A DNA stretch of 64,000 nt from Hybos culiciformis (taxonomy: Eukaryota > Arthropoda > Insecta > Diptera > Hybotidae). The first letter of the stretch is position 1. Every line of letters begins with the position of its first letter. Location: the NCBI GenBank assembly GCA_964007475.1, contig OZ023273.1, forward strand, positions 47,617,525 through 47,681,524. Reading direction: 5' to 3'. The notes under the pieces were generated by a model. It made no database searches. It worked only from the letters and a program-made list of their open reading frames with translations, and was not told the DNA's origin. The position numbers were made by a program, and so were the translations under genes. Of this stretch, positions 40,601-55,600 are shown one piece after another.

Positions 40601-43600
40601 AATATTGATAAGCCTAAAATGATTGAAAATACGAACATTCATATATTTCTGTTGTTTAAAAGGAAGTTAATTTTAAAAAAATGTACTACAAACATTTTAC
40701 TACATGATATTATTATTGGTGATATCATAGTTTTATATATACCTCAACAGTATAATAAAGTGAACTGCTTTGTATTTTTAGGTATCTCTTAATTTATTTT
40801 TATTACAGGAGATCATGTGTTTATAATTTCGCTTGTAAGCACTTTTTAACAAGTCAAACAAATTTTAATATTTTCTATGGTAATTTTTTTTCTGCCTAGG
40901 ATTATTTTTGTTAGATTTTTTTATCTGACTTTTTTTTCTGATTTGTTTGAGACTTGACTTTAAGGTCCTTAATTAAAGACTTGACTTGTCGGGTGTTAAT
41001 TAAAGCACTTCATATTATGAAATTTGTAAAGATAACTATAATGTAAACGCTATAAGAAGAGTGTAAATGATTACCTACTGACTGTCCCACTTTTTAATCC
41101 CGTCTTAACTTCCTGTTCCCATTATCAAATCCATACTTCTTTAAGTGTAAAAGGTATCCCACCTAGTGATTTGGTAACTTTAATTAAAAAAAGAGAAATA
41201 AGGAACATCCTAAGTATATTTAGAAAATAAATTCTGAATAAGAATGCTCTTACAATTTATTTCTCTTAATATTCTGGTTAAATATTAATATTTAACTGAA
41301 GTTTTGAGCTATAGATCATTGAACAAACTAAAAACTGGAATTCATGTATATACACAGTTTTTACATGATTGTGATAAAAGCAAAGAAAAATCAATAAATT
41401 CATCACAAAAGGACATGATCCAAGCACTGTGCAAGTTGTATAACTTTTATATATTTTTATCTTTATGTTATGCATAAATTTTTGTTTTTGTTGTGTATAT
41501 CGTTTTCATTTCCGAAGCGCATATAAACATAAATAGGGGTATTCAATCAAATATGCCAATATATTTTTTTTATTCAAACATTAAGGAATGAACACACTTT
41601 AAATATATAAAAGGAACATGATAAAACAACATAAATTTTAAAACAAATTTTTTGAATAAAAAAAAAATTAAATAAAAATACTAATAACAAAAATGGAACA
41701 TTTAGTTTATGGGAAAGGACTATTTAAAAAAATAAACATGAGTAAAATAGGACGTTATGCATCAAAATTTTAGTGCAAAATATACAAATAATTTTTTTTA
41801 ACTGAATCCGAATTTGTATTGAACCAGAAACAAATTGGAAGATACATACAGTACTTCATTTTCTAATTAAAGTTGACTGTTGACTTATATTTTTTTTCAA
41901 CAATGAGTAAGTGGTTGTGTAACTTTTTATTCTTTTATTCTTGGTGAATTTTGGATATTATGTTTTATGTAACAGATGCATTTAAGCTTGCTGATTTTGC
42001 TTGAACAACTTATTGGAATATGTAATAACTAATAACAAAGTAATATCAATTGACACTAAAAGAATATGTTCAGATTCACATAATGGTAAATCATTGGTAT
42101 TAACATGTTTTAAGTAAGATAATCCGTTAAATTTTTAGAAACGATAAATTAGAAAAATATTCAAACATATTTTATCCTTTTTCTATAGTTTAATATATAT
42201 GTAGTTATTAATTATTTTAGATTTTTTTTTTTTATTAAGGATAAATTAAAAAAAGGCTTAATTTTTGTGAAGTTCTTTTTCCTTTTTTTTTTTTTTTTAT
42301 TTTTAAAAATGAGAACAAAAAGGCTTTTGGTATAATTAAGGCCATAAAAAATGTACCAAAGACCGTTTAAAGAGGAAAAGAAAAACTATTTTTTCTATAA
42401 ATATTTTTGTGTTACATAAAAAAGTGTATATAGTTATGTGTACTGTACATCATATGTTGTAGTTGGGTATATTTTGCATAAAAGAAATATTACATAAAAA
42501 TATAATACTATGTAATACTGAAACTCTTTTCTAAAAAATCAAGTATTAAAATTTTCTTTTCTCTTGTTATGTAAACTTAACTTACATTATTATGGTATAG
42601 TAGACATCAATATAACAATATTATTGATCTATACACATTGAAAAATGTATTGAATGAACAAAACCAACAAAAAATTTTAAATTGAGCCCATATGTACATT
42701 GTACTTGTACATTGTATAAAAAATATACATGAACATGTAAATTAATGAAAATAAATCAACCTAGATTTAATATTATACTCTTTGAAGGATTAATACCTAT
42801 ACCGAATTTATATTTATATTCACAAAAAAATTTAATATTGGAAAATATTTTTTAAAGTTTGAATTTAAGTTACTTTTGAATGTAGAATGTGTCTCTCAAT
42901 ATTTGTTCAGAAAACTGTCTAAGCTTTAATAATATAAAAATATACTAAAATCCTTTGTGTAGAGTAAATAAAAAACGTTATACTGTATATATAATATTAT
43001 TACATAAAAAGAAAATCGCAATTAATATTTCTCGGAATGGTATTAAAATAAATCTCTTTCACCATTTACCATAATTTTAATTTTGAAAAACACCGCTTTA
43101 TTACATTATTTATTTTTTCAGGTTATATGTTGCTCAACGAAGATGAAGGTTGAAGAAGACAATATAGTCAATTCAACTCTAGTAAATGTCAAACTGTATT
43201 ATTTTCCAATAAATCTTGGTATTAAGAACATATTTTTGTTCTAAAAAAAAGAAGAACTGTACCCTCAGGATTTTTATATAAATCGAAAGTATGCTGCATT
43301 TGCTATGGCAGTAATAATATATTCACCAACATCTCCAAAAACATAGATGTTGCTGTTTTTAATATGTGTTTTCTATAACATATTCACCAAATGGTTTGTT
43401 GATTTATAATATACAAAATAAAAATGGACGTACCTATCGACCCCTTTTTCATCAATATTTAAAACAAATTTAATGCGGCATTTCATACTTTATTATTTTG
43501 GTCATTTGGAATTATTTTTATGTGATAGTTATAATTGTTATATAAATAATAATAATAAGATAGAATTCAATATATATAATTATCAAAATAAATAGCTAAC

Positions 43601-46600
43601 GTTTTTGAATGGAACCTTTTTGATACATGGGTTAAGAAAACGTAAGTGACACTATTTTGATTAAAAAAAAAAATTTATAAGTTAGAAAAATATTTTTTGT
43701 TCGTAATTAAAACCTAATTAAACAACATAATATAAAGTATTCATATGAAAACAATAATATATGCTTCAGGCATAATCTGTTTACATTTTGATGTGAGATT
43801 TTAATTGTGTATAGTTTTAATTAATGTTATGGTGCAATATTGTATTTTGATTATGTTTTGTTATTAAAAAACAACAAAATATTCAATCAAGACGGTTAAA
43901 TTCGGTACAGGGTGGAATGGTGTACGTGATGCAAGTCTAATTATTTCTAATTATTTATTTATTTTTTTATCTTTTTACCAATAAGACAATGTTCACAACC
44001 TATCTATTCAATTTATTAAAAAAAAAAGAAGAAAGTACATCTAAATTGTATTTTCATGAAGTAATAATGATTTCTACCCTAAAAAAATCCCTAGAAATCG
44101 TACTGCTTTTAAATTTTATTTATAGCGAGCAATATTAAAATTTTGTGAAGTTTCAGTTTAAAAGTTATATTTAGTAATTTACTTGAAATAATAATTGATG
44201 GTTATGAAATGGTTTGGTATATGGTTGAATTTGAATTACCTACGTTTAGAACATAATCGACTATCAACATAAAAGTTTAACTTAAATTTAATGATTTACT
44301 CGAAATGAATAAACGATACTTCTAGGTAAGATTATCTGGATTTAAAACAATTTGCATCATAAAAAAAGTTAGAATTTTTATTTTTAATAAAACAATTATT
44401 TAAATTTTTATTATTCTTATTTCATAATGCAGAGAAGTTGATTTGGTAAATTTATTTTTATACATTTTTAATGTTAATGTAGTTTTCTTAGAGCATAATA
44501 CAGATTTTTCACTTGAATTTTTATTATTAGAAATGAATATACAATTTGTGTTATAACAAAATTAATCTAAATTATAAAAATTTTATATGAAGTGGCAGAC
44601 AACTGATGTACATATTATGTATGTATTGTACAAATTTACTGCATGCTATGTATTAGATAGAACAATTGAAGACGGCTTAGTAATGGTTTTCACCGCTATT
44701 AGTTTTAATTGTAGGTCGATTTTATGCTTTTGACTTGCACTCGCATGGTTTTTTTTTTCTAAAATAATAAACCAAGTAAGATTTCAATTTCAATTTTGGA
44801 TTGATTTTGTGGCAAAAATGTTAATTTTATATAGTGATCCGCTTACTTTACAGATTAATCATGGTCTGCAAAGTGTATAGTAAAATTTCAAATATTTCTT
44901 ACTTCAAAGTGAAAAATTAAATAAATAGTTTTATCAATGTGAAATTGAATTTTCGTAATTATGTCGAAGAATGAAGTCCATACAAAGTATAAAAAAAATT
45001 AATTCATTAGATTTTTTTCCATGTTTGGTTAAAGGCAATTTTAATTAAAAGTAACAAAAAAAAATCATACTAGCTTATGTATATCTTTATGTTCTAATGA
45101 AAAGCTTATTATTAAAAATTGTAAATTTTATTACAATGGTGATAATTACCATAAACATTTAATCTTGCGGAATGCTCCACTGTACCCATTGAATTACTTG
45201 TTATACATTTGTAGAGGCCACCGTCATCTGGTCTCACATGGGAAATATTTAAATGGCTTATGACATCACCGGACATATCTACAAATTGGCCAATTGCGAA
45301 ACGATGATGCAATGATATGTCAATTATTGGTTGTGAATCTAATAACCATGAAAACTGTAAGTACAAAATAATTCGATTCGATGAGTGTATTAAAAAAAAA
45401 TTTTCATTGAGATATAAAAAAATATATTGTATATATACAGTATGTATATTTAAATGCACTTTTTAGCCCATTCTCCATCTAAAATAGAAAAACCGACAGT
45501 ATATTTTCACTTTCTGTCTGGCTGTCAGATTATTATATACAATTTTTGAATGAATTCTGATGAAAGTTAGTATATGGGAAGATAAAATGAAACTTGGAAA
45601 GACCCCGATTGTGTCCAAGGATTCGGTCTGAGGGCAGAAAATCTATTTCCGTGATCAATGGTTCATGAGTTCATGTCAAATAAAAAAAACGTAAAAAATT
45701 TAGCTCCAATTGTGACTAAGGATTCGTTTGGAGGGCTGAAAGCGGATTTCGATGAAAGTTGATATTTGAACAGAGAACGATATTAGAAAAATTAAAAAAA
45801 TTAAATTAAAAATATTAACCTATCAAGGCAAATAAAAATTACGAAATGAAATGTTGAAAAAATCAGAAATCCAAAAATTGAGTGAAATACACAAAAAAAA
45901 TCATAATTCTTTTATTTTTAACATACAACATGATATGTGCAATAAAATATGTATATAAAATACTACAAATATTATATATTATACTTATGCCAGTAAAAAT
46001 TGTGCATGAAAGCATCCGAGTAGTATCCCAATTGTGGTATTATATATTTTTAATTTCCCCATAGTCGATAATGTCATGTGCGATAAAATTGATTCGACAT
46101 TTGTAAATTATGAACAAAAATCTAGAATTTATTTTTCTTATATTATGAATATTAAAATTGTACAAAGATGTACAATTTGATTTAATTAATTTTCAAATAA
46201 TATTTATTGCATGAATTTTTAAATTTGTTTGTAGATGGCAAGGCACGTAATACTTATACGAGTACGTATTGAAAAAAAAATTTATAAACGAAATTTTAAA
46301 AGGCGAAATGTACATTTTTGAAAAAATTTTTTTTTTAAGATTAATTTTATATATTATTGGATTTAGCAATTTTGTGCAGACTTAAATATTTAAAATTCGA
46401 CATTTCTATTTTGAAATAAAATAATAATCATATTCCAATTATTTCTTACGAGAAATACGTAAATTATATAGTTAGAAAAGAAAAATATTGTACCTGAGGT
46501 GGTGGAGAACCACTTGCTGAACATTTTAATGATATGTGAGGACCTGGACGGACATTTTGTTCGATAAATGTGTAAATTAATTCAGGAACTGTATCTGAAA

Positions 46601-49600
46601 AAAATAAAATAAAATTGAGGGTATAATTCAGCGTAAATTTTGGTAAATTTCGATGCTGGATTTGTTTCATCTTCGATACATTTAGAAAGAAACATAAAAT
46701 TGTAAATATACATATGAAATATTCGTATTGAATAAATTAATAATTTTTATAAATGTAAATAATGCTTGTTCGGATATAATAATTATTAATAATGTAAGAT
46801 TAAATTATATAAATATAAAAAAAAAAAAAAATCTGAGACTTACCGCCTAATTTTAATTCGGACATAGCTTGTCCGCTAGTTTTTGAGTTGCTTACTAAGC
46901 ACTGATATACACCTTTATTACGCCGCCCTACATCACTTATCATTAAAGATGTTTCTGACAATAAGCGAACACTGTAGAATAGAAAAATAAAAGAATTATT
47001 TTATGAAATGAATACATATAAGTTAAAATAATTAATAATAAGGAATTTCAAAATTATGTTTTAGAGTTTAAGGTATAGCCTCTTGCCCTGGTGAATTTAC
47101 ATTTAGGAATGTATACAACTTTTTTCATAATTTTATATTTTTAATTAAACTTATGATATTAACTTCCAAGTAGATCACTGTAATATGCTAAAATTTTTAT
47201 TTAAAATCATAACCGACAATTGTTTTACTTACTGACCTGAGATATTTTTGGTTCACTATTACTTGATTTATAGAACAAGATTTCAAATTTTTTCAATAAA
47301 TTCAATATAAATCAATTTTTAAAGTTCAATAAAGTTTCTTATATAGCTTGGACAAATAAGCAGAAATAAGCAAAGTTATGTGGTGCCTTTATTATATTAT
47401 ACATATTTAATTGAATTCCCAACAAGAAATTAGAGGTAATCAAATATTTATTATTGTACAATAAATTTTAATTAACCACAAGAAAATCGATATTCAATTA
47501 TTTCAATATTATTCTTTGAAGCATTATGCAACATAGGCAAAGTACATTTATCTAAGTATTATAATATAATACTCTATGTTCCAAAAATTTCAAATATCAA
47601 ATATTTAGATAATGCATATACATATGTATATATATAGAAAGAGAACATCACTATATAACTCCTCTTTTATTTTCTAAAATTTATATTATGTTTTACTTAT
47701 CACACATATAACATTAATATAAATTGCATAAACATAACATAAACATAATATTGACGTAACCAAAAAAGGAAGCATTTCAATAATTTTTTTAATATTAAAA
47801 TTTAAATCACATAAAGAGGAACTTGTGTATTTTATTTAAAATTAGTTATTTATTTTATACTTCAAAGCCTTACTAGAAATCTAAAATTAAAAAATTTTTG
47901 TTTTAATTTAGTTAGAAAGGAAAGTAAAAAAATTTTTTTTTCCTCAAAAGGTATCTTAAAATTGTAACAAATTGAATGAAATTTTTCAAAGGATTGTATG
48001 TACATATAGGTATCAAATAATCTAGTTTTAAAATTTTAGCAAAGGAAATGATAAATAAATATAATACTAATAGTATTTGATTTCATTGAGTTAGTCCAAA
48101 ATGAACTATTGCTGTTCTGTGCGTTTGTCAGTGTGTTTGATTCAAACTTTCCAACTGATATGTGACCCATTTCCAGGGAATCGATTTTGTTGAATCTACG
48201 ATTTTAAATTTTAGTTAAATATTTATTCATGTCAACAAATTCTCCAATATAAAAAAAATTATTTTCCTGCATTCGCAAATTATATTGAGTTTTATTTTCT
48301 GCTTTTTAGTACAAATTTAAATAATAAAATTTTGTAACTTAAAATCGAAATCTGACATAACGATATTTTGTTAAAATTTTTTGCACAATGATTAATGAAT
48401 AATACTTCTAAAAATTAACTATAGGATTAATTACAGATTATTATAATTATATTGAAATTTTATTATTTTTTTATTGTTACTTACTTTTCATTATCAGAAT
48501 TTAATGTATTTTCACCAATTATTGGTTTACCATTATGTAACCAATCAATATTTTCTAATAAAGTGCCAGTTGCGGAACAATTGAATATTGCTGTTCCGCC
48601 TGAATTAACAATTTGTACTTGCGGTAAAATATGAACTGAAATATATGAATTTACAATCAAACGAATTTCAATTCTTTGTTCACCAAATTGATTTGAAGCT
48701 TGACATATCTGAAATTAAAAAAAAAATAAAAGAAAGAAAATGAAATGAAATTTTATTATTTTTATCTTTACGTAATGTATACACATGAATACCGTTGGTT
48801 ATATGTATTATTTATTATATAATAAGTATATATGTAACTACATTATATACATTGAATGGAATATAGAAACATTTTTGCTGAGCTTGGAGTTTTTCAGAAA
48901 TTCAATAAGGAAAAAGAATTTTATTATTTTTTATTATTTTTTTTTTCTTTTTACAATTTGAAGAAATAGGATAATTTATTCTTTATAAAAAGTGGATTTT
49001 AATGAAATTTTTCCAATAATCATGTAGTAAAACTAAAAAAAAAAATTGATGTGTTTAAGAAGGAAAGGGTTTTTTGTCAGCGTTGCGTCGGGTGTGAGGT
49101 TCTAAAAATGTAACATTCACGAATTTTTTACAAATATTTAACAAATAATTTCTTTTTTATAAGGCTTATGTTAAAGCATATAAAACTAACTATTTACCTA
49201 AACAGAAAAAGAATAATTATTTAACTTATCTCAAGAAAGAATTAGAAGAGCTTAATTTTTTTATTTTTTTTTATTCGTGTACACTATATTTATAAATAAA
49301 GAAATGATGAAGATAATAAATGAATAAATAGTTAGGTTTTGAATTTTTCACAAGTACACAATTTTTTATAAGAAATTAAATGAAAACATAAAATCCAATT
49401 TGTTATTATCTAAGTATTTTAAGTATTTTTTTTATATTTAATTTCATAGCTTGTTTTTTGAGAATTAATTTATATTAGTAAAATAAAAATATATTTTCGT
49501 CTTTCAATTTCGATCATTGGTTAGAAAAAAAGAAATTAATAGATTTCTTCACTGGAAAACAGATAACTGCTATGATTTTTGTATGCCAAATCTCGAACTT

Positions 49601-52600
49601 TAGCAAAATTAGCTATTTGTAGTATATTATAATTATTTGCGAGTAGTTTATTATTTAGTCTAAAATCGATGAATATTTTAAAACAACCCGATAAAGATCT
49701 AAATTAGATTAAATTTTTATGTCGTGATATTTAAAGCAAGTCCATATATTTGAACATATAATTAAAAATCTATATTAAAAATCAATTTAAAAATGAAATT
49801 AATTATATTATTACCCATTTTCCAGCATCTCGATCATCAGCATTTTTAATAAGTAGAAGAGTTCTTGATACAATGATTCGTTGTGATGATGGTATTGAAT
49901 ACAATGCAGCAGAATCAGAAACACGATACCATCTGCAAAAGAATGTAATAATAAGATTGAAATAAGATACAATTTTATAAATTTACATTTTAGATAAATA
50001 ATTTAGTATCGTAAATTACTATTCCTTAATTTATGTATACGTACAGAACAAATGTGTACTGTTTACGTTTTTCAATTCAGAAAAAAATACATATTATTAT
50101 GCTCGTGAATGTAAAAAAAAAGTATCATACCTTGCCATTAATATTTTTTGGGGATATGTACAAAAATCTCTAAACAAACCATAAAATAGAAAGCAGGGAA
50201 GTCTAATCGAGATTTTAAAAAGAGTAATTTCAGCTTCACAAAATCCTAATATTTTGGAAATTTTTTTTTTTACAAAATTAAACAAATTCTTTGGAACCTT
50301 ACCTCTGTTACGATTTAAATGATATTCCTGTTTTTTTTTATAGTTTCCTGAGAAAAAGGACATATGTAGGAAGGTATATTTTTAAAGAAATATGTACATT
50401 CATTATACATGCATACATAATATAAAATAATCAATTTTTTCGGCCTATAAATAAATTTTTGATAACATTCAATGAAAATTTCTCCAAAAAGCTGATTGAT
50501 AAAAGGTTCATGAATACATATATTTTAATTTTACAAAGGTAGAATGATACAAAAAAAAAAAAGAAAACATTTGCTTTTATTTCTACTTTTCCTGATATTA
50601 TCATGAAAATGTTTATTTTCAATTTTTCATTAAATTTTTTGTTTTTACGTAAAATTAAATGAAAACAATTTCTCGAGGAATATTTTATGTTTTTTTTTTT
50701 TTTCAACTTTATTTTTTTTTTTGAAGCAATTTGAATTCACATATTCACTCTTCCAAATGGAATAGTTATTGGGTTTCTTCTTAAAAAATTTTATTTGGGT
50801 ACAATGTCAATAATATATACATAGCTGTGCTGTGTGTATATATTAAATGTTAAATTTATATATAATACACAAAATGTTATTAACAGTAAAGAATTTATTT
50901 TTTTTACTGTATAGGAAAAAAAAAACAATTTTTGCCATTATGTAATGGAACTTACATAGATAAAAAATATAGATAGAAAAATACGGTATATGCATGTCCT
51001 GTATGTATACAGAAAGAAAAACCTTAAATAACGTTACTGAAAATATAATTATATTTATATTATATTCAGACTCATTACAAGAGCCTTTTATTTTTCTAAA
51101 TATCGATAGAATTCTGGATTAATGATTGTGGTTATTCAAATGAATGAGAATTAAAATAATGTTTAGTATCCTTTAAGTTGAATCATGTATTCGTATAGTC
51201 GCATGCGTAGTGCATTTAATCTATTTTTGATCTTTTTACAAGAATTTAGAGTTGATTAGGGACACATACAGCAATTGGTATTGGACCCAATCAAACTTTA
51301 AAAATTGCACACAATCTTAGTATTTTTTAAAATTAATACGTGTTTGGAAAAGTTCAAAATATTTTTTGATATAATTTTTCTTTCTTAGAAATGTAATATT
51401 ATAAAATTGTTTATTTTTAATGAAATTTTCTGATCAATATTATACCTTTGCGCATTTTTGTGAACTTAACTCTTAAAAGAATCTTACAGATAGAAGATTT
51501 TTTAATATAATGTAATAGCAAAGTATATGGAGTACGACTGTAAAATGGAAAAATATAGAGAATTGTCGAGTTTCGAGAATTCAATACTGAAATAGATTGT
51601 ACTACATGCATAATATGCATTGCATTTTAAAAATATTTTCTGAATGCACTGTATACATACATTATACATATAATATAAAAACGTTAAATAATATTTTAAA
51701 AATAAAAATATCTACGATAAATATTTGAAATTCTTAGAATTTAGAATTTAGAATGTTTTACCAAAATATAAAAAAAACAAAAATGAGTAAATAAATTTCG
51801 AGACGAAAATATATTTACGATTTTTAAAGTAATGTGTTTTACGGTTAATATGACTTTGTACTTTAAAAAAAAAATTTATGCAATTTTCTTAACATTATCA
51901 TTCTTATCACGTTCTTGTTTTTTTTTATATATTTCTTTGATATTCAATTCACTAGTTTTAAAAATAATAATATATGTAAAAAGGAAAATAGAAAATACGA
52001 TAATAAAAAAAAAAAATACTTACGTAAAAATTGGCAAAGGATTTCCTTGAATGTTGCAAGAAAGATGAACATCATTTCCTCTTTCAACTTCAATTTCAAT
52101 TACTGGTTTTTGATTAGTTCGTGGTGCCATATTTTTTGTCAATTCTATAATTAGGCATTCCGTTCCAAAAAATATATACAAAATTAAGTTAAAGTTTTAT
52201 CGAGTTGTTCGAATTTATTTCAAATTTATAGCGATATATATATGCACTCGGCAAACTCGTTTTTTTTTTTTGTTTTTAAATTTTACTTAAACTCGGTTGG
52301 GTATAAAATCTAAATTAATTTTGCGTTTAAATTTACAACTTGAAAAATTAACCGGGTGAATTATAATTCCAGTTCTTCGTATATTATATATGAAACTTTC
52401 AATTGTTGGATTGTATAAATAGTACACATTAAATCATTGACAAATGAACAAAATTTATTTGTTTCTGTATTATATTTTTCATATCTCTGATGCTAACTAA
52501 GTTTCGTGATAATTACCTTTAAATGTTAAAGAAATAGAATCACTCCTTTGCCTTTCTCCATTCAATGTATTCGTAGTCAAACATGAAAATTTCACTAAAC

Positions 52601-55600
52601 CATCTTCCGATCGAATTGATCTAATATATAAATCGCCAGATGCTGATAAAACAACATATCTTCCAGCTAAAAAATATAGAGAAAAAATATATAAATATAA
52701 AAAACATATAAATATAGTCAGCTAAAAGTTTGAACTTAAATAACGAAGTATGTATATAGCATAAAAAAAATTAAAATAACTATGTAAGTTATTATAATCA
52801 ATGCCTGGCTATAGGCATAGAAACGAATGGTTGTTGTTAACTAACATACTAAATTACTATATATGGTTACTATCACTAAATGAAAAAAAAAAAAAATTAG
52901 ATTTAATTAAAAAATTTTATTGAAATTGAAATAATTGAAATTTGAAAAATATAAAATATTTTTAATAAAATTTATAGTTCCAGGCAATAGTAATTTTTTT
53001 CTAGCGTTTATTATCTAAAATTTAACTAAAAATATAGTTCATTATTATTATGTTACGATTATAAAACTTTTACGTGATTCAGTAACGGAAAAATATTTAT
53101 TTTTTTTTTTTTAGTTTATTATGGTAGGTATGTAAGGATTTTTGTACATTCCCCGCTTTTAAAATTCCTACACAAGTCATTAAAATTCGAAATCATTCAG
53201 ATAATTGTGTTGAGTTCTGGAATAAAAAAAAGTTTCTATCGTATAGCTATTTTATGAAAGAATCATTAAAGCGATCTCTTTTATAAATAATATATATTTA
53301 AAACGCCATATCAAAAATGTATTTTATAGAGTTATTTTAACTAGTCGAAACCCGTGAAATTAAATAAATTTGGATTTTTTGAAATTCATTTTTTAATAAT
53401 ATTTTTTGAATTTCACAGTGTTTTTTTACTTACCTCTCTATACCGTTACTCTATCTCACTAACAAAATGTTTATTCTTAACTCCAAAAAATTATTATTAA
53501 TTCAATTTCTATATCATTAAATTTATTTTGAAGATATATTTTTTTGAAATATATTTTATGAAACTTTTGACAACAATAATAATTATTATTAATTCCTCAA
53601 ATTTTAAATTCAAAAAAAAAAAAAAAAGAATAAATACATAGATACGGTCGAATGCCTATTAATATTATGATTGAAATTATTATACATAGTACAATTAAAA
53701 AATATATATATATTTTACATTTATCACATCGAACAATTATTAATAGATGTGGCAAAATAGACGTTGCATATTCCAACAACTTATAGAGCTATGAACGTAC
53801 TAAAAACGGAGTACGTCAAACGAAAATTCGACTCCAAAAATCAAAGAAATTATTATCGACGATATAACATTATACATACAATAAGTATATTTTAGGAGTT
53901 TCAATAATACACGCAACGCATATATGAATATAATGCAGATAGGATTACGAAGCATTTATTAATTAAATGACTTATACCTTTAGCTTTATTAATTGATCTC
54001 GATTTTATTTTCACCGAGATTTAATGTTATTTTCCATTTATATTGGAGATATTTTCCCGCCTCAAACAATAATCCCATGTTAGATAAAAATTAGTTTTTT
54101 TTATTTGTAATTTTTTTTTTTTTTTTTTTATGTAAAAATGCAAATTTGTCCTTTATTTGTTCCGTGTTCACGTCTATATACGAAAATATTGTTTTAATTG
54201 ATTTTTTTTTTTTTTTTGAAAATGCAAAACATTAAAAAACTTTTTTTTTCCTATACATATACAATTTAGTAATCCAGTTATACATACTTAGTTATAAATT
54301 TTCTACACTTTTTTAATAGTTTTACAAAAACAAGGAAAAAAAAAACAAAAAATTTAATAGTTATATACCTATATCGGATAAATCCGGCAGCAGAACCTCA
54401 TCTCCTTTATACCAACTTGACACAGTGACATATTGTTTTACATATTCTGGTACAATACATCTCAAAAGGGCTGAGTTCCCCATATAAACTTCAGTATTTT
54501 CCACTCTAACATGGTAGTTTTTTCGTGCAACTGAAAATGAACAAAAAAAAAAGTAGAAGAAGAATATACCAAATATCTGTGCACCATTATTAGATATATA
54601 GAGATATAGGTGAATCTATAGATAGAAATTGTGTTGTTATAACTGACGGTAGTCACGATTGAAAGTAAAAAAAATAAAAAAAATAAAAAATGAAGTGAAC
54701 AAAAATAATATCGGTTGTATTGAACGATAAGACAGAATCTGTTAAATGAATTTTAGAAATTTTAACTTTTTTTTTCCTAGTACGTATGTCTTTTCAATGA
54801 AAGGCAACGGTGAGATGAGAATTGCATTTAAATTTCCAAAATCAAATTACTAAATGGCAATTGTTTTTTTTATTTTATTATTTATGTTTCCAGCATAATC
54901 TATTGTAAACATAGAAAATAAATTTCCAATTAATTGAATGGGAGAAAAATTATGATTGTTATATCAAGTTCTAGAAAAGGTAAAAATACAGATAAACTGA
55001 TTTTGTGGAGATTGAAGTTATATAACAATATAAGGTCATGGCTCAGTACTACTATCTCTCTCAGTACTATATATCTGTATATCATTTGGATCTTCCTAAA
55101 TTTTTGTACAAAGTTTAGATTACTAGTATTAATAATGAAAACTTTGTTTTCGCAGAATTTCATTCAAGTAAAAAGTTTACATGACTCTTTTGAAAATTTT
55201 TGAAAAAATTCAGTCTTTTGAATCCCTAAGCTATATAAATCCACTGTACATACATACTGTACATTTATATTGCAATATGCTCTGTAATAAAAGAATATTT
55301 ATCGATACGTAAAAATTGATTAATTTTTCCAAAAGTATAATAGTCGTAGCATAAATTTTGGAATCTGCATAAAAAATACTATGTGAAAATTGAGTATTTT
55401 GTAATTTTGTTTTTTTTTTAAAATATATTTTTTAAATTTAATTAATTCGTTGTAATATTGAAAAAAATTAGGAATTCGCTAGAAATATATATTTGGATAA
55501 CAGATTAAAGTATTGTAGGTAAGCACATATTGTTACTTCAAAAATTTCAATAAGCATTATATATTTAATAACTTAATAATATGTTAACGGCGAAAAATAA

